NCBI GenBank assembly: GCA_910586805.1
Contig: CAJUJC010000016.1
Location: 1 to 25,900, forward strand
DNA length: 25,900 nucleotides
Reading direction: 5' to 3'
Source of the DNA: an uncultured Erysipelotrichales bacterium
Lineage (GTDB): Bacteria > Bacillota_I > Bacilli_A > Erysipelotrichales > Coprobacillaceae
Both the position numbers and the translations under genes were made by a program. The notes under the pieces are model-generated. The model was not told where the DNA came from. It ran no database searches and saw only the letters and a list, made by a program, of their open reading frames with translations. Position 1 is the stretch's first letter. Every line of letters starts with the position of its first letter. Below, piece by piece: positions 8,137 to 15,889 of this stretch.

Positions 8137-9023
8137 GAATTAAGGTAAAAGTTCCTGCAACAAGTGCGAACTTAGGACCAGGATTTGATGTTGCTGGATT
8201 AGCAGTTACTTTATATAATACTTTTGTATTTGAGTTATTAGATGAAGGATTAGAGATTACAGGTTGTCCTGAACAATTTTGTAATAGTGATAATTTAACT
8301 TATCAGGCATTTGTCGAAGGTGCAAAAGCTTGTGGATTGGATTTTAATGGATTACGTATTGAATGTAGTGGAGATGTTCCCTATACAAGAGGGCTTGGAA
8401 GTTCTTCAACATGTATTGTTGCTGGAATTGTAGGAGCGTTTGCATTTATGGATCGTTATGATGAAAGACAAACGATTTTAGAACTTGCGACAAAAATTGA
8501 AGGGCATCCTGATAATGTTGCCCCTGCGATATTTGGTGGTTTGACTGTTTCAGTTATGAGTGATGGTGTGACAACTTTAAATATTCCAGTCAAACATGAT
8601 TATCGTTTTGTTGCACTGATTCCGCCATTTACATTATCAACTGAGAAATCACGTTCAGTTTTACCACAACAGTTGCCAAGAGCTGATGCAATTGCTAATG
8701 TTTCTCATTTGGCATTGATGGTAGCTTCTTTAATTAATGGTTATGATCATGGGTTAAAGTTAGGCTTTAAAGATCGTTTACACCAACCTTATCGTGGGAC
8801 TTTGATTCAAGGTTTTGATGAAATTATGGATATCTTAGAAAAAGATGAAAATGTTTTAGGATGTTATTTATCAGGAGCAGGACCTACAATTATGGCTGTT
8901 ATTAGAGCAGAGGATACAAAAGGTGTTGTTCGTATGAAAGAAAATCTTGGTGATTTATTGAATGATTGGCAAGTTGAAAAATTAGAATTAGATATGCGTG
9001 GATATACATGTGATTATGAATAG
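8133..9023 (+). CDS. thrB: Homoserine kinase
   Basis: GHMP-family kinase that phosphorylates L-homoserine with ATP to supply ThrC. The N-terminal PATSANLGPGFDVAGLA block (8-24) and the glycine-rich ATP loop PYTRGLGSSST (about 83-93) are diagnostic. GHPDNVAPAIFGG and the C-terminal LSGAGPTIMAV are also conserved. At 296 aa it has normal length. The ATGA overlap with thrC and the SD AAGGGG inside the thrC end indicate coupled translation. The stop codon lies in the stem of an intrinsic terminator. Confidence 0.96.
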   Translation: MRIKVKVPATSANLGPGFDVAGLAVTLYNTFVFELLDEGLEITGCPEQFCNSDNLTYQAFVEGAKACGLDFNGLRIECSGDVPYTRGLGSSSTCIVAGIVGAFAFMDRYDERQTILELATKIEGHPDNVAPAIFGGLTVSVMSDGVTTLNIPVKHDYRFVALIPPFTLSTEKSRSVLPQQLPRADAIANVSHLALMVASLINGYDHGLKLGFKDRLHQPYRGTLIQGFDEIMDILEKDENVLGCYLSGAGPTIMAVIRAEDTKGVVRMKENLGDLLNDWQVEKLELDMRGYTCDYE

Positions 9024-9043
9024 GGAGCAATCCCTATTTTTTT
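9019..9043 (+). terminator. thrCB intrinsic terminator
   Basis: An 8-bp stem AATAGGGA/TCCCTATT with a GCAA tetraloop is followed by a T run. It overlaps the thrB stop codon. Confidence 0.85.
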
Positions 9044-9096
9044 GTTTAGTATTTAATAAGAGGTTTCTAATGTCACTTTTAGTAAAATATTCTATA

Positions 9097-9753
9097 TTAA
9101 AAACACTTTTCTATAAAAGGGATAACATCTAATAATGTATTATAAATTTTTATTGTTTGTTTGACATATTTTTCTTGAGGATACTTTAAATCTGGAATAC
9201 AAATAACAGGAATATGAGCATTATAGGCAGCCTGAATACCTGCTTCACTATCCTCTAAAACAAGTGCTTCATTAAGTTTGATATTTAATTTTTCACAAGC
9301 CTTTAAAAAAATATCAGGAAATGGTTTTCCTCTTTGAATATCAGTTCCAAAAACCATATCATCGAAAAAATGTGTAATATGATTTTCTTTTAAAATCTTT
9401 TTGGCACGTGTTGGTAAACTTGAAGTCGCAATAACTATTTTGTAGTTGTGTTCTTTTAAATATTCTAGTAACTCTATAACTCCTTCTTTTAAAGAAACTC
9501 CATTTTTTTCAAATAAGTTGTTTTCAATATTTGTATATAAATCAATACCTTCATTTATTTTAAAAGGCACTTGAAATCTTTTTTTAATATTTTCAATAGA
9601 GGTTTTCATTGGCTTACCAGCAAACTCCTCTACATATTCTTTTAAAGTTAAATCATAATTATAATCTTTTAAAATTTGTTTATAAACTTGAAAACAGATA
9701 ATTTCAGTATCTACCATTAATCCATCCATATCAAAAATAACAGCTTTTAACAT
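9097..9753 (-). CDS. HAD-family hydrolase, beta-phosphoglucomutase-like subgroup
   Basis: HAD phosphatase/phosphomutase of 218 aa. Motif I is FDMDGLMVDTE, with nucleophile Asp8 and acid/base Asp10. Motif II is IATSS. Motif III is the Lys of RGKPFPDIF, and motif IV is VLEDSEAGIQAA. The helical cap follows motif I, and GLMVDTE is typical of the beta-PGM/phosphosugar phosphatase branch. True beta-phosphoglucomutases usually sit beside maltose or trehalose phosphorylase genes, which are absent here, so a sugar-phosphate phosphatase is as likely. It is transcribed alone on the minus strand after an AGGGAG site. A TATAAT at 9781-9786 (minus strand) could be its -10, but no convincing -35 is seen. 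Confidence 0.85.
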   Translation of the reverse strand: MLKAVIFDMDGLMVDTEIICFQVYKQILKDYNYDLTLKEYVEEFAGKPMKTSIENIKKRFQVPFKINEGIDLYTNIENNLFEKNGVSLKEGVIELLEYLKEHNYKIVIATSSLPTRAKKILKENHITHFFDDMVFGTDIQRGKPFPDIFLKACEKLNIKLNEALVLEDSEAGIQAAYNAHIPVICIPDLKYPQEKYVKQTIKIYNTLLDVIPFIEKCF

Positions 9754-9897
9754 TGATAATCACTCCCTTACAATAATTCAATTATATTGGAAATAAAAAT
9801 GAAATAAAGAAAAATAAGAAAAAAGAAAATAATTTCTCGATTTTTTATCAAATATCACAAATTATTGAAAACTATTTCTCAATCAAAAGACGAAACA

Positions 9898-9925
9898 TTG
9901 TTTTTTCTATGTTTATTCATATAAT
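9898..9925 (+). promoter_or_regulatory. Promoter of the EIIB-like/HAD gene pair
   Basis: TTGTTT (9898-9903), 16 nt, then a perfect TATAAT (9920-9925), 40 nt before the start of the EIIB-like gene. No terminator is seen before the next gene, so it probably drives both. Confidence 0.6.
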
Positions 9926-9964
9926 AAGGGCGAAAAGATAAACATGAGTTTGTGAGGTGATAGG

Positions 9965-10639
9965 ATGGATGAATTTTTAAAAGATATTTATATAGATTGT
10001 TTCAAGCAATGGATACTATATAAAAAGTCAACAAAGTGTCAAATAGATTTGGCTGAAGACCAAAATATGATTTATATTTATACTCAATACAGTAAAAGTA
10101 CAATTATGTTTTATAAAACGAATATTATAGAGTTTTCAACAATAAATCTAAAAAATAATAACACTGAATTTTATTTGCACTTTCAATTTCAAACAATGAA
10201 ACATGCTATGGAACTCTTTAATGAGATGTTTAAAACAATTCAAGAATTAATAGACAAACCCATATTAAAAGTATTGTTAAGTTGTACAAGTGGACTAACA
10301 ACAGGATATTTTTCTGATCGTATAAATGAAGTTATAAAATTATTGATGTTGGATATAGAAGTTCATGCCATTAGTTATAATCATTTATATGCAGTTGCAC
10401 ATGATTATGATATGATTATGTTAGCACCACAAATTTCATATATGTATGTGAAAACGTGTGAGGTTTTAAAAAATCAAATTGTTTTGAAAATACCTCCAAC
10501 TATATTTGCTAAGTATGATGTAGCGAAGATGCTTTCTTTTATTGAAAAAGAAAAATGTTCTAGGAACATTGAGGTTATTGGTAAGTGTAAGGAACCAACA
10601 GTTTTTCTTCCTTTTGGTAAGGAAAAGTTTTGTATATAG
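9965..10639 (+). CDS. Protein with an unrecognised N-terminal domain and a PTS EIIB (lactose/cellobiose-type)-like C-terminal domain
   Basis: A 224-aa cytoplasmic protein. The first 95 residues match nothing I recognise. Residues about 100-195 resemble a lactose/chitobiose-class EIIB domain. They start with a beta strand and P-loop KVLLSCTSGLTTGYFSDRI, in which Cys107 occupies the phospho-cysteine position. A second strand (IEVHAISYNHL), the DYDMIMLAPQISYMY segment and a final strand QIVLKIPP follow in the right order. EIIB normally passes phosphate from EIIA to sugar bound by EIIC, but no EIIA or EIIC gene is nearby. A HAD phosphatase gene lies 34 nt downstream, then an RpiR regulator gene. 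A phosphate-relay sensor or a relic of a PTS are both possible. The start follows a GAGGTGA site by 4 nt. Confidence 0.65.
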   Translation: MDEFLKDIYIDCFKQWILYKKSTKCQIDLAEDQNMIYIYTQYSKSTIMFYKTNIIEFSTINLKNNNTEFYLHFQFQTMKHAMELFNEMFKTIQELIDKPILKVLLSCTSGLTTGYFSDRINEVIKLLMLDIEVHAISYNHLYAVAHDYDMIMLAPQISYMYVKTCEVLKNQIVLKIPPTIFAKYDVAKMLSFIEKEKCSRNIEVIGKCKEPTVFLPFGKEKFCI

Positions 10640-10673
10640 TATTAATTAAAAAATAAGGGATAAAGGAGTCTAT

Positions 10674-11492
10674 ATGATAAATTATAAATTAGTTGCTTTT
10701 GATATGGATGGAACTTTATTGAATAGTCAAAAGCAAATATCGAAAAACAATATTAAAGCTATTGAAAAAGCAATAGAAAATGAAAAAATAGTCATTTTAA
10801 ATACAGGAAGATGTCCAGCAGAATTAGAAGAATTTTTTGAAAAAATAGATATTCAATATTTAAATTGTGTAAGTGGGGCATTTGTGTATGATCGAAAAAA
10901 TAATATTATGATTTATTCAAAAACTTTAGATATAGAAACTATAAAACAATTATTATCTATTACGAAAAAGGAGGATACAATGGTTCAGTTACTAACAAAA
11001 GATTCCATTGTAGAAAAGAGAAAAATAGCCCAAATGGATAAGTATCATATGGGTGTTTATCAAGATATGTATGAAAGAGTGACAACAAAAGTGGATGATT
11101 TATACAAAGAGTATGAAAATAATCCTTTTGATGTTGCTAAGTTTAATATTTATCATATATCTCAAGAAGCAAGACGACGAACAAAACAGAGAATATTAGA
11201 TTTGAATTTAGATGTAGAGATGGCTGATGCAGAAGAAACATCTTTAGAGATTTCAGCAAAATATGTGCATAAAGGGGTAGGGTTGAAGAAATTATGCGAG
11301 TATTTAGATATTTCAATGTTTGAAACAATAGTTGTTGGGGATGCTGATAATGACAAAGAAGCTTTGAAAGTTGCAGGATTAGCTATTGTGATGGCAAATG
11401 GAAAAGAAAGTGTTAAAGAACTTGCTGATGTGGTCGTATCTGATAATGATCATGATGGTTGTCAGGAAGTCATAGAAAAATATATGCTTTAA
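10674..11492 (+). CDS. Cof-type HAD-IIB phosphatase
   Basis: HAD superfamily, Cof/YidA-like subfamily, 272 aa, a typical length. Motif I is AFDMDGTLLN (nucleophile Asp10, Asp12), motif II ILNTGR, and motif III/IV KGVGLKKLCEYL with VVGDADNDKEALKVAG near the C-terminus. The large C2-type cap lies between motifs II and III (about 85-190). These enzymes dephosphorylate small phosphosugars, FMN or similar metabolites; the substrate cannot be assigned. It lies 34 nt after the EIIB-like gene behind an AAGGAG site, so it is probably co-transcribed. The RpiR gene that follows suggests a role with a phosphosugar. Confidence 0.88.
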   Translation: MINYKLVAFDMDGTLLNSQKQISKNNIKAIEKAIENEKIVILNTGRCPAELEEFFEKIDIQYLNCVSGAFVYDRKNNIMIYSKTLDIETIKQLLSITKKEDTMVQLLTKDSIVEKRKIAQMDKYHMGVYQDMYERVTTKVDDLYKEYENNPFDVAKFNIYHISQEARRRTKQRILDLNLDVEMADAEETSLEISAKYVHKGVGLKKLCEYLDISMFETIVVGDADNDKEALKVAGLAIVMANGKESVKELADVVVSDNDHDGCQEVIEKYML

Positions 11493-11527
11493 TGAAGGTA
11501 GAGTTATTATGTTCTTTTTTTGGTATG

Positions 11528-11536
11528 TGGTATAAT
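11528..11536 (+). promoter_or_regulatory. Possible extended -10 promoter of the RpiR gene
   Basis: The sequence TGGTATAAT is an extended -10. It lies only 17 nt before the preferred ATG, which would place the transcription start inside the ribosome-binding site. Either the leader is very short or transcription starts further upstream. Confidence 0.4.
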
Positions 11537-11552
11537 AAAAAGGGTGATGGTT

Positions 11553-12392
11553 ATGAATATATTTACAAAAATAAAAAATATTGATAGTTTTACACATACT
11601 GAGCAAGATTTAGCAGACTTTATTTTAAGTCATCCATTGGATATTATTAATTGTGATATACACGAACTTGCAAAGATAAGCTATGTGTCAACATCTACAA
11701 TTTATCGTTTTATTGATAAGTTGGAGTTAAAAGGATTGTCTCAATTAAAAATGCTTGTTTCTTCACAATATGAAGACTATATACAAGAACAAGATGATAC
11801 AGACTACAATTATCCATTTAAAGAATTTGATACACATCATACAATTATTCATAAAATGAATTCTTTATATCACCAAACATTAACGGCTACTAAGAATTTA
11901 ATAGATTTAAAAGAATTGATGAAAGTTGTTCAGGTTTTAGATGAAGCACAGCGTATTCTCATTTTTCCAGGTGTTGGAAATATATATAGTGCAGGCTCTT
12001 TTGAACAAAATATGAAGGAGATAGGGGCAAATGTCATCATTGAAACATATCCTTATCACCAATACTTAGCATCTATTGCTTCTCATAAGAATGATGCAAT
12101 CATTATTATTTCATATGCCAATCGTGCAACAGGAATGTTGGATATAATGAAAGAAGCAAAGAAAACAGGAGCAAAGGTTATTTTGATTTCTTCTACAAAA
12201 TACAATCCACTATTTGATTATGCTGATTATCAACTCTATTTTTGTTCATATGAAAATAAAGAAGAAAAGATTGCTTCATTTTCATCAAAACTTTCGTTAC
12301 AATATTTATTGGATTGTTTATATGCCTGTTATTTTAATAGAAGATATAAAGAGAATCTTAATTATCGTATTCATTCTTATAAAGAACTTTAA
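11553..12392 (+). CDS. MurR/RpiR-family transcriptional regulator
   Basis: A 279-aa regulator with an N-terminal RpiR helix-turn-helix (about 1-77, including ISYVSTSTIYRFIDKLELKG) and a C-terminal SIS sugar-isomerase-like domain (about 115-245). In the SIS domain FPGVGNIYSAGSFEQNM and the later IIIISYANRATGMLDIM form the phosphosugar-binding loops. Members sense phosphosugars such as N-acetylmuramate-6-P or ribose-5-P. The start chosen (MNIFTKIKNI) follows an AGGGTGATGG site; an in-frame ATG at 11520 lies upstream of the -10-like element and is unlikely. Its position after an EIIB-like protein and a HAD phosphatase suggests a common phosphosugar theme. It could instead be a solitary regulator. 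Confidence 0.88.
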   Translation: MNIFTKIKNIDSFTHTEQDLADFILSHPLDIINCDIHELAKISYVSTSTIYRFIDKLELKGLSQLKMLVSSQYEDYIQEQDDTDYNYPFKEFDTHHTIIHKMNSLYHQTLTATKNLIDLKELMKVVQVLDEAQRILIFPGVGNIYSAGSFEQNMKEIGANVIIETYPYHQYLASIASHKNDAIIIISYANRATGMLDIMKEAKKTGAKVILISSTKYNPLFDYADYQLYFCSYENKEEKIASFSSKLSLQYLLDCLYACYFNRRYKENLNYRIHSYKEL

Positions 12393-12396
12393 AAGC

Positions 12397-12416
12397 AAAC
12401 TCCTTACTAGGAGTTT
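12397..12416 (+). terminator. Intrinsic terminator of the RpiR gene
   Basis: An 8-bp stem AAACTCCT/AGGAGTTT closes a TACT loop and runs into TTTTT. It lies 5 nt after the RpiR stop codon. Confidence 0.8.
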
Positions 12417-12485
12417 TTGTTTATATTGTATTAATTATTTTTACATTGTTAAAGATATACAATGATAATTTTTTTAAAACAATTG

Positions 12486-12499
12486 AAATGCTAGCATTT
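12486..12499. repeat. Perfect 14-bp palindrome upstream of the DUF2232-gdpP operon
   Basis: AAATGCTAGCATTT is its own reverse complement. It sits just upstream of a TATAAT at 12518-12523, in the -35 region. It could be a dimeric regulator site; no binding protein can be named. Confidence 0.4.
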
Positions 12500-12517
12500 T
12501 TAAAAAGAATATATTAA

Positions 12518-12523
12518 TATAAT
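12518..12523 (+). promoter_or_regulatory. Likely -10 of the DUF2232-gdpP-rplI-dnaB operon
   Basis: A perfect TATAAT lies 28 nt before the first gene. The -35 region (around 12495-12500) is overlapped by the 14-bp palindrome and has no consensus hexamer, which may mean that the promoter needs an activator or is blocked by a regulator. Confidence 0.45.
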
Positions 12524-12550
12524 ACAATATGGATGAAAGAGGTGAAGAAA

Positions 12551-13474
12551 ATGGGACATACACATACAAAAAGAATGGTACAAGGTGCAATGATTGCAGC
12601 GTTGTTTGGTGTGTTATCATTAATCAATACATATACAGGAAGTTTATTTGATATATTCATTTGTTATGGGATGGTTGTTCCTTTGGTTTGGTATGGATAT
12701 ACTTATAGTATCAAAGATAATGTCATTGTATGTGTTGTATCAATGATTGTTATTGCAATGGTCGGTTTACCATTTTTTGTGATATCTTCTTTTTCATCAT
12801 GTTTGACTGGTTTGTTTATTGGAGAAGCACTCAAAAGACAACTATCTAAAGGTAAAATCTTGTTGGGAACTTTTGTTGTTATGCTTATGAATAATATATT
12901 ATTATATGAGGTTTTTGCGGGATTGCTTCAAATGGATATTGTTGATGAGATGACATTAATGTATCAAGAAATGGTTGCTATTATGCCTCAAATTGCACAA
13001 AGAGTATCATTAGACATGATGATTTCTATTATTCCAATAGTGTTAATCATCATGTCAGTTATGGAAATGTATGTTGTGATTTTAATATGTCAGTTGACTT
13101 TGAGTAGATTAAAAGTACAATTTCCAGGAAACTTTCATCTTGCGACAATGCATTTGAGTGAAAAAACAGGGTTGGTTGTTGCAGGATTTATGTTTTCATC
13201 TTATTTGTTACAAAACTTTATGAATGTTGAAAGTATATATCTAACTTATATATATATGTTAGGTGTATTTACTTTTGCATTACAAGGATTATCTTTTGTA
13301 TTGTTGTTTTTGATTATGAAACAAAGAAGAGGGTTGGTTATCCTTGCGTTCCTTGCTTTGTTTATACCTATGGTGAGTACAATTTATGTTGTTGTTGGAA
13401 TCATAGATATATTTAGTGATTTAAGGCGAAATTTATTGTATAATAACAATAATGATGAGGAGGGTGAGTTATGA
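12551..13474 (+). CDS. YybS-like DUF2232 integral membrane protein
   Basis: A 307-aa membrane protein with about eight hydrophobic segments. It resembles DUF2232/YybS in its N-terminal region (RMVQGAMIAALFGVLSLINTYTG) and its polar C-terminal tail (NNNNDEEGEL). In many Firmicutes the yybS gene stands directly before gdpP, rplI and dnaB, exactly as here, so the context supports the call. The fold resembles membrane components related to ECF-type S proteins, but its role is not established. Start choice: the SD GAGGTGA (12539-12545) is 5 nt from the ATG at 12551; an ATG at 12533 lies before the SD. The stop overlaps the gdpP start by 4 nt. Confidence 0.85.
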   Translation: MGHTHTKRMVQGAMIAALFGVLSLINTYTGSLFDIFICYGMVVPLVWYGYTYSIKDNVIVCVVSMIVIAMVGLPFFVISSFSSCLTGLFIGEALKRQLSKGKILLGTFVVMLMNNILLYEVFAGLLQMDIVDEMTLMYQEMVAIMPQIAQRVSLDMMISIIPIVLIIMSVMEMYVVILICQLTLSRLKVQFPGNFHLATMHLSEKTGLVVAGFMFSSYLLQNFMNVESIYLTYIYMLGVFTFALQGLSFVLLFLIMKQRRGLVILAFLALFIPMVSTIYVVVGIIDIFSDLRRNLLYNNNNDEEGEL

Positions 13475-15432
13475 TTAAGAAAATACTTCAACTACGTAAT
13501 CTCATTATGGTGTTGTTAGCTGTTGAAAGTGTAACTGTTTTTTCATTGTATTTATTTACAGGAGATGGCTTATGGTTTAGTTTTGCTATTTATGTGTTTA
13601 TTAAAAATTTATTGTTGTTTATGTGTTTTATTTATATGACATATTTAAGTGATAATAATGCTATGAGTGTGACAGAGGCTTTAAATGCTGATGCGAAGAA
13701 TGCATTTTTGTTTGGAGGTATTGGTTTAATTCAATATGATGAAACAAGAAATGTGATTTGGACAAGTGATTTATTTAAGGAATTAAATATCAATATTATT
13801 GGTGTGAAGTTATTAGAATGGCAACCACATTTAGCTTCTTTATTTGAAGATGAAGACATTAAAATTATTGATATTAAGGGGAAAAAGTTTGAAGCTTATA
13901 ATAGTCAAGAAACAAAGTTAATCTATTTGAAAGATGTAAGTCAGTTTTTGTCTTTACAACAAGATTATCAAGATCAACAAGTTTGTATGGCTTATATTAC
14001 AATTGATAACTATGAAGAAACATTGGAAAATGCTGATGAACCTAAGATGGCTTTGATTCAATCACGTTCAAGACAAATTATTGTGGATTGGGCTTATTCT
14101 AATGGAATTATTATTAGAAGATTTAAATCGGGAGGATATTTGGCTTTCTTTAATGAAAGAATTTATCGTAAACAAGTTGAAAATAAATTTGCAATATTAG
14201 ATGCTTTTAAGGAAATGTCTAAAGAATTAGATGAAGTGATGACTTTAAGTATTGGTATTGGAAAAGGTAGCCGTGTATTAAGAGAACTTGATGATATGGC
14301 ATCAGCTGCATTGAATTTAACTTATTCTCGAGGAGGAGATCAGGTTGCTGTGAAATCTGGTGATGATAATGTTAAGTTCTTTGGAGGTAATAGTGATACT
14401 TATGAAAAGAGTAGTAAAGTTAAGGCAAGAGTTATTGCTCAATCGTTAGCAGGACTTATTAAAAATGCAGGACATATTTTAATTATGGGACATAAAAATT
14501 CTGATTTAGATTCTTTTGGTGCTTCTTTAGGGGCTGCAAGAATTGCAGAAGCTTATGGAAAAAAGGTAAATATTGTTCTTGATTTTGAATCTATTGAGTC
14601 CAAAACAAAAGAAGTTGCAAAGATGGTAAGAAATCATACTCAATACAAAGGTTTGATTATTTCGCCAATGGAAGCTATGGAGTATGTGAGTAAAAATACA
14701 CTGTTGATTGTTGTAGACAATCACAAGCCAAGTCTTGCCATTTCTAATGCTTTATTAGAACGTGTGAAAAATAAAGTTGTTATTGATCATCATAGACGTG
14801 CTGAAGAGTTTATTAATGCTCCTGTTTTAACTTATTTAGAACCTGCTGCTTCAAGTACAGTAGAGTTGATTGTTGAAATTAGCGAATATCAACATATTGA
14901 TTTGAAGTTTAATGAGTTAGATGCAACAATTATGTATGCAGGTATGTTGGTAGATACGAATTATTTTAAACAACGTGTAGGCGTAAGAACTTTTCAGTCT
15001 GCTGCTTATTTGAAAGACTTCCAAGCGAATGTAACAATGGCATATGAATTTTTAGAAGATTCTTACAAGGAAACAGTTGATAGACTAACAATTACGCAAA
15101 AAGCTTATCAATATAATCCATATATATTGATTGCGGTGGCGACAAATGATAAAGAATATACAAGAACGACACTTGCTAAGTCTAGTAATGTGATGTTAGA
15201 GGTCAGTGGGATTAAGGCATCATTTACAATTGGTAGGGTTGCTAAGAATATTGTAGCTGTGAGTGCAAGAAGTACAAAAGATATTAATGTCCAGATTATT
15301 ATGGAAAACATGGGTGGTGGTGGACATTTTTCAATGGCGGCTGCACAATTTGAAGATAAAAGTGTTGAAGAAGTTAAAGATTTGTTAGAAGAAACAATTG
15401 GTTTATATTTAGAAGATAGAGGTGAAATGTAA
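13471..15432 (+). CDS. gdpP: Cyclic-di-AMP phosphodiesterase GdpP
   Basis: A membrane-bound enzyme that hydrolyses c-di-AMP to pApA and so tunes osmolyte uptake and cell-wall stress responses. Domains in order: two N-terminal membrane helices (about 10-58), a degenerate PAS domain (about 65-155), a degenerate GGDEF domain (about 170-300), then DHH (about 335-490) and DHHA1 (about 530-645). DHH residues are visible as GHKNSDLDSFG (340-350), VVDNHKP (414-420) and VIDHHRR (437-443). The DHHA1 glycine motif is GGGGHFSMAA (615-624). At 653 aa it matches GdpP (about 660 aa). It overlaps DUF2232 by 4 nt (ATGA) and rplI by 1 nt (TAATG), giving a fully coupled operon. Confidence 0.95.
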   Translation: MIKKILQLRNLIMVLLAVESVTVFSLYLFTGDGLWFSFAIYVFIKNLLLFMCFIYMTYLSDNNAMSVTEALNADAKNAFLFGGIGLIQYDETRNVIWTSDLFKELNINIIGVKLLEWQPHLASLFEDEDIKIIDIKGKKFEAYNSQETKLIYLKDVSQFLSLQQDYQDQQVCMAYITIDNYEETLENADEPKMALIQSRSRQIIVDWAYSNGIIIRRFKSGGYLAFFNERIYRKQVENKFAILDAFKEMSKELDEVMTLSIGIGKGSRVLRELDDMASAALNLTYSRGGDQVAVKSGDDNVKFFGGNSDTYEKSSKVKARVIAQSLAGLIKNAGHILIMGHKNSDLDSFGASLGAARIAEAYGKKVNIVLDFESIESKTKEVAKMVRNHTQYKGLIISPMEAMEYVSKNTLLIVVDNHKPSLAISNALLERVKNKVVIDHHRRAEEFINAPVLTYLEPAASSTVELIVEISEYQHIDLKFNELDATIMYAGMLVDTNYFKQRVGVRTFQSAAYLKDFQANVTMAYEFLEDSYKETVDRLTITQKAYQYNPYILIAVATNDKEYTRTTLAKSSNVMLEVSGIKASFTIGRVAKNIVAVSARSTKDINVQIIMENMGGGGHFSMAAAQFEDKSVEEVKDLLEETIGLYLEDRGEM

Positions 15433-15878
15433 TGAAAGTTATTTTAAAACAAGACGTAAAAAAAGTTGGAAAAAAAGGTGAAGTAGTGACAGTTGCAGAT
15501 GGATATGGACAAAACTTTTTGATTAAAAATGGTTTGGCTATACTTGCAACATCTTATGGAAAAGAAATTGTTGCAAAGCAAGAAGAAGAGGCAAGGTTAC
15601 AAGATATTGAAAATAAGAAAAATGCTGAAGAGTTAAAAAAAGTGATTGAAGGATTAACTCTAGAATTTAAGTTGAAATCAGGTAAAGATGGTAGAACATT
15701 TGGAAGTATTTCTACAAAGAATGTTGTAGAAGAAATGTTGAAAGTTCATGATATTAAGTTAGATAAAAGGAAGTTTATTGATGCAAGACCTATCCAATCT
15801 TTAGGTTATACACATTTAAAGGTTGAATTGTATAAGGGTGTTGTTGCAACATTGAAAGTACATTTAACTGAGAAATAG
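15432..15878 (+). CDS. rplI: 50S ribosomal protein L9
   Basis: A large-subunit ribosomal protein of 148 aa, the normal length. The N-terminal domain begins MKVILKQDVKKVGKKGEVV and continues with VADGYGQNFLIKNGLAI, the L9 signature that contacts 23S rRNA. A long connecting helix follows (about 42-75, rich in Lys/Glu), then the C-terminal domain with GRTFGSISTKNV. Its start codon shares one base with the gdpP stop. It is 11 nt from dnaB. Confidence 0.97.
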   Translation: MKVILKQDVKKVGKKGEVVTVADGYGQNFLIKNGLAILATSYGKEIVAKQEEEARLQDIENKKNAEELKKVIEGLTLEFKLKSGKDGRTFGSISTKNVVEEMLKVHDIKLDKRKFIDARPIQSLGYTHLKVELYKGVVATLKVHLTEK

Positions 15879-15889
15879 GAGGTAAGTAT

